From Mycoplasma_N cavipharyngis (lineage in GTDB: Bacteria > Bacillota_I > Bacilli_A > Mycoplasmatales > Mycoplasmoidaceae): a DNA stretch of 64,000 bases. Positions 55,291-64,000 of this stretch are shown here, piece after piece (the stretch's first letter is position 1; every line of letters begins with the position of its first letter). The notes below the pieces were generated by a model, which did no database searches, had not been told where the DNA came from, and was given only the letters and a program-made list of their open reading frames with translations. A program made the position numbers and the translations under genes. The DNA lies in contig NZ_CP155569.1 of assembly GCF_042984175.1 (NCBI RefSeq), positions 496,001 to 560,000 of the forward strand. Direction: 5' to 3'.

Positions 55291-56377
55291 AATTTAATAA
55301 TTTTTCTTTTAAAATTAATCAGTCATCAGATTGAAAATTAGTAATTTCTCTTAATTTTTGAAAATTTTTGTTTAGTAATCAATTATGTATTTCTTGTGCT
55401 TGAAGATCATCATGATTTTCACAAATTAAAATATTAAAATAAATTGTAATTAATTCAGTTTTATCTAACTGATATTTATTGAATAATTGATAAATTAAAT
55501 AAAATCTTTCGTTTGCTGATAATTTTAAAATTGGATTACGAATCACTCTTTGATTATGATCAGGAATTTTATTTGTACCAAATCTTTTTAAATTATTTTC
55601 AACATAATTAATTAATGTTTTTTGATCAAAACAATCATATTCTTTACTAAGAATAAAAACTAGTTTTTGTGCAAATTTTTTAACAAACAAATTAATATCA
55701 GAATCATTAACAGATTGATAAATATATTGATAATGTTTGTTATAACCTAAAAAAGCAATAACAGCATGTAAGAAATTAACAAAAAATAATTTTCTTAAAA
55801 TATATCCATCTAAATTATCAACATTATTAATTCCTGACAAATTTAAACCTTGATTTTTATCAGCAATAATTTCAAAATATTTTTCACAATAAACTGTTGT
55901 TGATAATTTTTGTTCAGTTGGTGATAAATTAATTACAATCCGATCAACACTAACATCAATAAAAGATAAGTTATCATTATTGATTTTTAAAATTTCTTGA
56001 AAATAACTTGAAATTTTAAAACCATTTTCAAAACAGATAATTTTAACTTTTTTCTTAAAATTAACTAATTGAAAAATTGGAACTAAACTTTTTAAATTAT
56101 TAGAACCAATTGATGTTGAAATAAAATCAGCATTTTCTAATAATTGGATAACTTTTTCTTTTTCAGACAATAAAACAAAGTCAAAATTAGTTATTTTAAC
56201 AATTTCATTAGTATCAAGATAATTAATTTGATATTGTTGATTTTGCAATAATTGTTCTTGTAATTTTTGTGAAACATCAATAAAAGTAGTATTAATGTTA
56301 TTTAATTGGTATAAATAACCAATTAATCCTCTACCAATATTACCTGCTCCAAAGTGAACTGCTTTAAATTGATTCAT
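55271..56377 (-). CDS. mtlD: Mannitol-1-phosphate 5-dehydrogenase
   Basis: The 368-residue NAD-dependent dehydrogenase begins MNQFKAVHFGAGNIGRGLIG (Rossmann glycine motif). It shows ENGFKIS, SVDRIVINL and the later FVNFLHAVIAFLGY segment typical of MtlD. A UGA Trp at 55379 is followed by about 35 more residues ending LKEKLLNYVTNKR. It oxidises mannitol-1-phosphate to fructose-6-phosphate. It overlaps mtlA by 14 bases and mtlF by 20, so it is translationally coupled. Confidence 0.93.
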
Positions 56378-57848
56378 TTTTAATTATTTTAATTATTTCT
56401 AAGTAAGCATTTTTATTAAGAAATTGATCAACAGTATAAACTTGAGCATCAGGAACTTTTGCTCTAACACGATCTGCTAAAGCAGTAATCGTAACAACAA
56501 ATTTTTCATTAGTTAAATTAGCAATTGATTGATTAACAACATTAATTTTTTTAACTGCATTATCTTTTAATAATTTACGAAAAATTGTTGCACCCATCAC
56601 TGATGAACCCATACCAGCATCACATGCAAAAGTAATTAAATTTAAATTAATTTTCTGAGTAGTACTTAATTTTTGCACTTTTGGTAATTCAACAACATTA
56701 CTTAAATCAGATCGATGATTTTTATTTTTAATTTTTTTAATAATATCATTAAAAAATAAAATAAATCAACTTAATAAAGCAGAAGTAATTGCTGATAAAA
56801 CAATCGCTAAAGTATATCCAATAACATCATTTGCTGTTTTATTAATTTGAATATAACCAGCAATAATTGATCCTGGAGAAACTGGAGCATTAGCACCAAC
56901 ATTAAAAATTTGTAAAACAGAATCACCAATAACACCACCACCAATAGCAGCTAAAATTAAAATTGGGCGCAATAACACAAAAGGGAAATAAACTTCATGA
57001 ATCCCACCAAATAAATGAATTGGTACTGATGATAGTGCTTGTGAAGAAAGATTTTTATTCTTTTTACGCATTAAAATACTAAAAGCTAATAAAATTCCTA
57101 AACCTGGTCCAGGATTAGATTCTAATAAAAATAAAATACTTTTACCATTACTTGAAACTTCTGCTATTCCTAGTGGAGTGAAAACACCATGATTAATTGC
57201 ATTATTTAAAAACAAAACTTTAGCGGGTTCAATGAAAATTGCTGCTAAAGGATACAATTTATACTGTTGCATTGCTTCAACAATTGTTTTTAGACCAACT
57301 TGAAGATAACCAATTCCATAAATTGATGTATAAAAAACTGGAAATAATAAACCAAATCCTAAAAATCCTAAATAGAAATTATTAACTAACATTTCAAATC
57401 CTGGTTTAATTTTATGGATTCAAAATTTTTCTGTATGTTTTAGAATTAAAGCAGATAAAGGACCAAAAATCATTGTTGCTAAAATCATTGGTGCAGCACC
57501 ACTAGTAATACTAACAAACGTTGTACTTTGTCCTGCAGCAACTGCAGCAATACTAACTAGTGCAGCAATTGCACCCCCACGCATATCATAAATTTTTTTA
57601 CCACCTAAAAAAGCAATAATAATAGGAATAACATAAGTAATTCCTATACCAACCATAGAAGCCAATAATTTATTAGGCGCTCAACCTTTATCAACAAAAA
57701 AAGATGTTAATAATCCTCACGCAATAAAAATCCCAATGATTGGTAAAATCATTGAAGAAAGCAAAGTTCCTAGTGATTGGATTTTTAATTTAATTTTTGA
57801 TAAAGTTAATTTAAATCGTTGCGCCTTTATTTGTGTAGATGAAGACAT
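56364..57848 (-). CDS. mtlA: PTS mannitol-specific EIICB component
   Basis: 494 residues: a IIC membrane domain of about eight helices with MRGGAIAALVSI, INHGVFTPLG, SNPGPGLGILLA and the transport motif GGIHEVYFPF, then a IIB domain with the phosphorylated Cys in FACDAGMGSSVMGAT. There is no fused IIA domain; that role is played by MtlF. It imports and phosphorylates mannitol. It starts MSSSTQIKAQRF and overlaps mtlD, the next gene. A second, degenerate permease lies immediately upstream. Confidence 0.94.
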
Positions 57849-58025
57849 ATTTATTTTTAAATTAATTTTTAATTAAAATGATTTTGATATATAAGATAAA
57901 GAAGATAAAAATTAATTTTTAAAACTCGATTTTTAATATTTTTTTAAAATTAAAATTATCTAATAATCTTAAAATTTTTTTATGTTTAATCAATAAACAT
58001 AATCAAAACCAACTAACATAATTAA

Positions 58026-59459
58026 TTATAATTTAAAATTATGATAATATTTTTTTATTGGTCATTTTTGATCCAAACTCCTAATTAATCACAACTTTTT
58101 AATTGAATTATTAAATTTTAATAATTGATTAAAAGTTTTTATTTTTAATAACAAAAAATTTAATAGGCGATTATAAACAAAAATAATTGAATATGAATTT
58201 GATTTTTTAAATTTTGATATTTTGTTAACGTTTTGATAATTTGTCTTATTATTTTTATTAATATTTTTTTTAAAAGTATCACTCAAAAACAAAATTAATC
58301 AAGTTAATAATCCTGAAATAATTGCTGAAATAATAATTGCTAAAATAAGACCAATAATATTGTTTGTTGTTGTTTTATTAATTTCTTCATAAAGAATAAA
58401 AATTGATTTAAAAGAAATAAAATTTTTAATCCCAACATTTAAAAGTTCTAAAATAATATTACCAAAAATTCCACCAATAATAGCAGCAATAATTAAAAAT
58501 GGTTTAAACAAAAGATAAATGGAGTAGATTTGTTCAATTCCAATCATAAAATACATTAATGTCAATACACCATTTAATTTTGCTGATTCTTTTTGATCGT
58601 TCAATTTTTTGTTTAATTTTTTGTTTTTCGTTTTATTTTTGTTTTTAGATGCATTTTTATATTTCAAATAGAACAAAATTGTTAAAGTAAGTAAGATGCC
58701 TAAACCTGGTCCAGGATTAGAATCTAATATGAATAAAATGCTTTGGTTAGAAGTTTTAACTTCTTCTGTTCCTAAAGGAATAAAAACATCATGACGAATG
58801 ATATTAATTAAAAATAAAATTTTAGCTGTTTCAACAAAAATCGCAATTCATGAATAAAGTTTATTTTTGATCATTATTTCAACAATTGTTTTTAATCATA
58901 TTTGAATATATCCAATAAAATAAATTGACATATAAAAAACTACAAAAGATAATATTGCAGCTAAAAAAATAAAATAAAAATTAATAATTATTTTCTTGGA
59001 TGCAAATTTAATCATCAAAAATTTTTCAGTATATTTTAAAGTTAAAACAGATAAAGAACCAAAAATAATTGTCGCTAAAATCATTGGTGTTTTAACACCA
59101 GTGATAGCAATAAATATTGGATTTTGTCCTGCAACAATAGTAATAACGCTAATTAAAATAGTAAAAATAATACCACGTGTATCATATATTTTTTTACCAA
59201 TAAAACAAGCAATAGAAATAGGTATTATATAGTTATTAAATATCTCAATAAATGTTTCCATTGAAATATTAATTAAATTTTCTATTTCAATAATGTTAAA
59301 AAAATATAAAACAAAAAATATTAAAATAGCAGTTGCAACTAATAAATACAATATTAAAGCAATAATGTACATTAATGTCTCAATATTATCGACAATTAAT
59401 TTGAATCGATTTTTTAAAGATGAATATTTATTATTTTTTGAATTATTAGAAGACTTCAT
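58026..59459 (-). CDS. Degenerate MtlA-like PTS permease without IIB domain
   Basis: The 477-residue membrane protein aligns with the IIC part of MtlA along its length: KKIYDTRGIIFTILISVITI, VFIPLGTEEV, SNPGPGLGILLTL. The key motif GGIHEVYFPF is changed to MIGIEQIYSIYL (the Glu survives, the His and Pro do not). The conserved NHGVF is RHDVF. The IIB domain with its phosphorylatable Cys is absent; in its place is a Lys/Asn-rich tail, including a UGA Trp at 58089. Codon use is even more A+T-biased than in mtlA, and Lys/Ile/Asn dominate. It is either decaying or has lost PTS function. It has its own upstream gap of 320 bases. Confidence 0.8.
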
Positions 59460-59780
59460 TTTTAAAAATTGTTAATTAATAATAAATTTTGATCAACACT
59501 AATCACTAACAATAATTACTTTAACATTTTTTATATTAATTAATAAAATAATGTTAATTTAATCTAATTTTTTATTTTCTAGATGAATTAGCATTAATTT
59601 TATCTAAATTAAATAAAGCTTAATTTAATAACAAAAAGTTTTTTAAATGAATCTTAATAATCAATAATCTGAATTTAAACTCTTAATTATTTTTAAAAGT
59701 GTACTTTTATCAACATTCAAATGAATCAACATGACTTAATTTTTATCTTTTTTCAAAAAGATAATTAAAATTTTTATGAA
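59460..59780. other. Intergenic gap of 320 bases
   Basis: Very A+T-rich, with no ORF or RNA gene. It probably holds the promoter of the MtlA-like gene. A weak hairpin at about 59739-59772 (ATTTTTATCTTTTTT against AAAAAGATAATTAAAAT) may terminate the LRR gene that ends at 59781. Confidence 0.5.
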
Positions 59781-62700
59781 CTAATAAATCCCCTTATTCT
59801 CATCAGCTGGTAAACTAATCGTTCAAGTTACAGTTCCAGCTAAATTGTTAGCTAATAAGCTAAAGGCGGCTTGTTTTTCCATTTCGGTTTTTTGATTTCA
59901 CACAGCATTGTTAGTTGTCACTGCATTCAAATCTAGTAAATCAGCTGCTGTAACTGCACTTGCAGGTTTTTTGATTAACTCACGAAATTTTTTCTTCTGC
60001 TCATCAGAAGTGTAAGCATCAACATTGAAGAGTTTAGAAGAAGTTTGATTAGTTGTACCACTCACACTACTTCCAATAAAACTAGTACTTAGTTTTTTCA
60101 ATCCTTGATACACAAACGTTTTTGACTTTCATTTGCTTGGAAACTCTAAACTATTATTATTGCTAAACTTAAATGAAGGAACATTAACTTGAAAACTAAT
60201 AGTTCCAGAAGTTGCATCTTTAGTTAAGTTAGTAATATACTGTTGATTAACATGGTGTAAATCACTATGATTACCATTAATAATGTCTGCTGTTGTTTTA
60301 GATGAATCAGCTAATAAATTACCTAAGTAGTTGGTTTTAAGGGTGTTGGCGATTGCGTTTGCATCAACTGAATCATACCCATCTAACTTATCCTTAATCA
60401 TCTCTTTAATCGATTTAGGTGCAGGCAGAAGGATTGTGTTTGATTCTGTTTGATCATTTTGGTTTTGCTGCTTAGTCTTAGCCATATCCACATCAGTTCA
60501 AGTGCCTGTTTGATCTTCCACCTGCAACTGCCCCTTAACAAAGCCAGTCACAGTTTGATTAATATTTTGATCAATTGTTCGTGTTTCATTTTTAGTTGCT
60601 TGAACTTCATGATTTTTAGGCAACAACCTTCCATTTGCAGAATATCCTGGCAGATACACTTTAAACTGATACTTTAGTGTACCACTAGTATCATCAAAGT
60701 CTAATTGCACTTTAGTGCGATCTAGTTGTTGTAAATAAACTTGATCAAATTGTTTGCTTGATTTTCAAAACTGGTTTTGTCCAGTTAAAATATTTTCAGC
60801 ACTAATAACTTGAGCAAATTTGTTTTTGTATTGGCTTAGGTTGAGGTTATTGTTAGTGTTAGTCCCTGCTGGACTCTTCACTTCTTTAGCTAAATTTCCC
60901 TCATTCTGCAACTCACTCTCTACCTGATTCACGACATAAAAATAGCTCGTATAACTATATAACCCATTAGTATTAGTATAAGCTGATTTGTATGGGGTAT
61001 TCTCACCTTGTTTAATCCCAAAACTACTGTTTGTATTAATATTTGTCAATCATAAGTTAGGTGCAAGTCCAAAAAGTGCTGAATTGTTGTTGTTAGTGAA
61101 AAATGATTTTAAACCTGGTACTTGTTGTCCAGAAGTTGGACTTAATGGATTAGTACTACTAGTCAAATTAATTAATATCATTTTATTATTCACTCCAGTA
61201 GTATTGTTTAAAGTTTGCCCACTAGGACTTAAACTAATTGTTTGATTGACATTATCAGTAGTAGTTGCATCATAAAAAACATTGCCATCATATACAGGTG
61301 TGTATGCTGATCTACGGTGAGATCTAGCAAAGCTTTTAGCACTTACTAAGTAAGTTCGAAATGGTTTATAGCGGGTTCAGTGGATGGGGTGGTTTGCTCC
61401 GGCTGATTTGTCATTTCCAGTGAAAAAACTGGAGCTTCAATTCCCACTAAATTGTCTCACCCCCCATCAGCCATGAGGGTCTTGTCCGTTTTTTCCACTA
61501 ATAAAATCACTAATGTTGGGGGGGATGGTGTTATTGCCAGATGAATCTTTAAACTTCTTAAAATCACTTGCTTTAGGTACGGTTCATTTGATGCCTTGAC
61601 TATTATCTGATCCGTTTTTACTCGTACCCGCATAAGGATTTGGTTGTCCCTGTTGGTTCCCTCCATTACTAGTCATCTGGACATTATTATCCCACATGTT
61701 CCCTTCAGTCCCATCAACCCTACTATCCTCCTTCTGCTCAAACAACCCATAACCATTAAATGATCTTACAGAATAAACACTATAAGTGTTTCAAATGTAG
61801 CTTGTTCCTGGTAAATATTGTTTAGTTTGTCCAATTTGATTAATTCAAGGATAAATACTATCAGGTTCAGGAACTAGTAGTTCAGCATTGTTATTGTCTG
61901 AGAAGGGGGTTTTGTCTTTTTGTTTTTCATATTTTTCAATAATCATCTTTTGATCCATATGATATTTTGATTTTTGAAAATCCTCTAATCCAACAAACAA
62001 GTTGACACTTTTAGTTTGAGGAGCAATAATTGCATTTGGATCATAATTCACATTGCTTTGACTAAAAATCATGGGCGCAACTAAATGGTTGTTAGCAAAG
62101 TTGAAGTAGGGTTGATTGCCTCCAGAGTCAGCCATCATGTTGTTATTAAGACCATTATTAAAAGTAACATTACTATCAAACGTGTTATTACTATCTGGCA
62201 CATCATTAAAATTACCAAAAGTTAGCCCTCTAATTGGAAAAGGCATTGACCTTCATCTAGCTACTTGCTCATCTGTGTATTTTCAAGATTTGCTGTTGCC
62301 ACTCCCTGTTTTCTCACTTGTAGCATACACATTAATTCCATATGGGCCACGAATGCTTGGATCTTGGATTGGAAGTAGTCCTTCAGTATTACTTGTTTGC
62401 TGCAACGAATATCATGGAATGCCATACACTCCTAGTGGATCATTGTCTGTTCCAATTCCTAATAAGTTGTTAGCAAGATCAAAGTAGGCGAGCTTAATTT
62501 TTAAGTAGTATCTAGGGATTTGTTGAATTTGGTTGTTGTTTAAGGAGAAGTATCTTGGAACATCTTGATGAATTGGGTTGGTGTATTGTGCTAGTGCTTG
62601 GGATTTGGTGACATTAGAAGATGCCCTAGTTGTTTGATCTTTAGAAGAATTTGGGTTAGGATCTTGACACATCTCTGTGTCACTCTCATTACTTGCATTT

Positions 62701-64000
62701 GCACACCAATCAAACGGATCAAGTACATATGAACTAACATCAATCATTTGCTTTAAATGAGCATTATTAGCACTAATTTTATATAGTTTTGGGAAATTGG
62801 TTTTTTCAAACTTGATGGTGTACTTACTAAAATCATTGTTAGATAAATCAATTGTGTGTAAGGATTCTCATTTCAGAACGGGATTAAAAATTGAATCAAG
62901 GTTACTTAAGCTTAAGTTGGATAAATCAAGACTAGTGATTTTAGCTAATTGGGTTTTAGCAAAACTGGAATTGACTCCTAAAGAATAATTTTGATCAGGA
63001 TTAGCTTGTTTTAGAGCATTAACAACTTGATTGGCAATTAGGGGGTTGTTGAAAATTGAGATGATTGGTTTGGCGTCTGTATCTGAGTCAGGCCAAGTTG
63101 GTTGGGCGGAAGAAGTGGTTGTTTGAGCTTGAGTGGGGGAGGGTGCTTACCTGAAAATGCATCAACAGTTAAATTAGTAATTTTCAAACTAGTATTTTTA
63201 GGTAATAACTTAGCTGTAACCAAATCCTCACTTGTTTGATCTTTACTTCATGTCTGACTATTAGTTCCACCTTGCTGCTTAATCCCCCCTGTCTGTGAAT
63301 CCACCACCCCTTTTTTTAAGATCACAAGTGGGTGCAACTTCTTAATATCAAGCTGATAATCATAAGCTGATAAGGATTTGTTAGCCTGATCAGGCTTAAT
63401 CTCATAATCAAACACATTAAAGGTGTTAATGCTAATGTTCTCATTAATGTTGACAAAACCATTAGTTGAGCTACCACTAATTTGGATGCTAAAGCTTAGT
63501 TTACCTTTTAAATGGTCAATAATGATGTTTGATACATAATCAGCCTTATTTTTTAAATAGTCTAATAAGAAGACTTGATTAGAAGCAACTAAGGGATCAA
63601 CTGAGTCTGGAATAACTGAAGAGGTGGTGAGAGAATTGGAAGCAGTATTGTTGCTTGTGGGTTGACCACCATTACTTCCCATAATTTGATTTCTCTTATT
63701 CTCATCAACTTCCAAGCCAACAAAACTAATGCCAAAATGAGTATAAATCCATTGTCTTGCTGCACTTTCATCTTCAGGAACAAAGGTGTTAGGATAATTA
63801 TTCTGATCAGAATTAAAATCAGCCACAATCTTTCTTGTTGGATTAACTGAACTAGCAGAATTAGAACCACCCATCCCCTGCTGCTTACCCCCAGCCACAA
63901 ACTCCACTTTCTGCTGCTTAAACCCACTTAATGTAATATCAACAAGCTTTACCTTCTGATTAAACTGGTCTTTAACATCAAAAGATAAGGTGACTGATTG
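59781..64000 (-). CDS. Large LRR surface protein, 3' part, with one frameshift
   Basis: About 1400 codons are visible; the gene enters from beyond the right edge. Order in the protein: the KVEFVAGGK / RQWIYTHFGISFVGLEVDE domain (shared with 8022-8319), a domain with YDYQLDIKKLHPLVILKKGV, then a shift at a C5 run (coding strand, 63135-63139). An LRR region follows (DLSNLSLSNLDSIFNP, TIDLSNNDFSKY, FSLNNNQIQQIPRYY, FDLANNLLGIG), then Asn/Ser/Gly-rich beta-like domains to a TAG at 59781. Without one extra C near 63135 the upstream frame stops after about 40 more codons. It is richer in G+C than neighbours. No C-terminal anchor is seen. Probably an exported adhesin or antigen, but the N-terminus is outside the window. 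Confidence 0.75.
63695..64000. repeat. Block of about 300 bp shared with 8022-8319
   Basis: Same orientation and nearly the same sequence as 8022-8319, with small indels in threes around the GMGGS/NPTRK segment. It continues to the window edge, so the right-hand limit is unknown. Confidence 0.9.

Noticed and set aside
57980..58002. Stem TTATGTTT/AAACATAA as a terminator between the MtlA-like gene and mtlA.
   Set aside because: On neither strand is it followed by a T run in the transcribed direction; the stem is only 8 bp of A/T pairs.
59781..64000. LRR genes as P1/MgPa-type adhesins.
   Set aside because: The LRR units have no counterpart in P1 or P140 as I know them. The similarity is limited to higher G+C, low-complexity linkers and the partial-copy arrangement.
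1..64000. tRNA, rRNA, CRISPR arrays or insertion sequences.
   Set aside because: No G+C-rich cloverleaf-like intergenic stretch, no regularly spaced direct repeats with unique spacers and no transposase motif were seen in the gaps between genes.

Overview
The window is mollicute DNA. It is extremely A+T rich, and nearly every long gene reads through in-frame UGA codons at tryptophan positions, so translation table 4 applies; all boundaries below were rebuilt on that basis. The order ecfA-ecfA-ecfT-truA, the order mtlA-mtlD-mtlF, potABC followed by a lipoprotein gene, and many lipoproteins with a lipobox ending in Cys all suggest a Mycoplasma/Mycoplasmoides of the pneumoniae lineage. The species cannot be named from this sequence alone. 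I saw no rRNA, tRNA, CRISPR array or transposase.

Layout. (1) 1-4.6 kb: end of an acidic protein gene, rpmB, and a polyamine-type ABC transporter operon (potA-potB-potC). (2) 4.7-17 kb: a surface-antigen island. It holds three paralogous lipoproteins (one internally deleted with an elastin-like repeat; two full-length copies in opposite orientation), a large 5'-truncated and frameshifted leucine-rich-repeat (LRR) gene of higher G+C, and a 1043-residue lipoprotein behind a duplicated leader. (3) 17-28.3 kb, minus strand: a membrane protein, valS, engB, a YneF-like protein, a NadD-like/YqeK fusion, yqeH, yqeG, parC and parE. (4) 28.4-34.8 kb: an aldo/keto reductase, pncB-nadD (NAD salvage), trmL, a membrane P-loop protein and a frameshifted ruvX. 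(5) 34.8-43.2 kb, minus strand: one long co-directional run, ecfA-ecfA-ecfT-truA-CNNM/CorC protein-metG-rlu-hypothetical. (6) 43.3-51.7 kb, minus strand: a small membrane protein-uvrA-dnaX-ebfC-recR-lysS-hypothetical (repair, replication, translation). (7) 52-54.8 kb: a BMP/PnrA-type nucleoside-binding lipoprotein and an unknown gene. (8) 54.9-59.5 kb: mannitol uptake and oxidation (mtlA-mtlD-mtlF) plus a degenerate second MtlA-like permease. (9) 59.8-64 kb: a second LRR gene that runs off the window.

The most interesting part is the LRR/lipoprotein system. Two large LRR loci about 52 kb apart share a nearly identical block of about 300 bp. One locus lacks a start codon and looks like a donor cassette. 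Each locus carries a single frameshift at a short homopolymer. The cassette also lies between two inverted, highly similar lipoprotein genes of about 1.9 kb. This resembles the logic of known mycoplasma antigenic variation (silent partial copies that recombine with an expressed gene), but with LRR proteins. Single-base indels at homopolymers recur in the window (both LRR genes, ruvX at a run of nine A, possibly the nadD start), so sequencing error has to be excluded before biological meaning is assigned.
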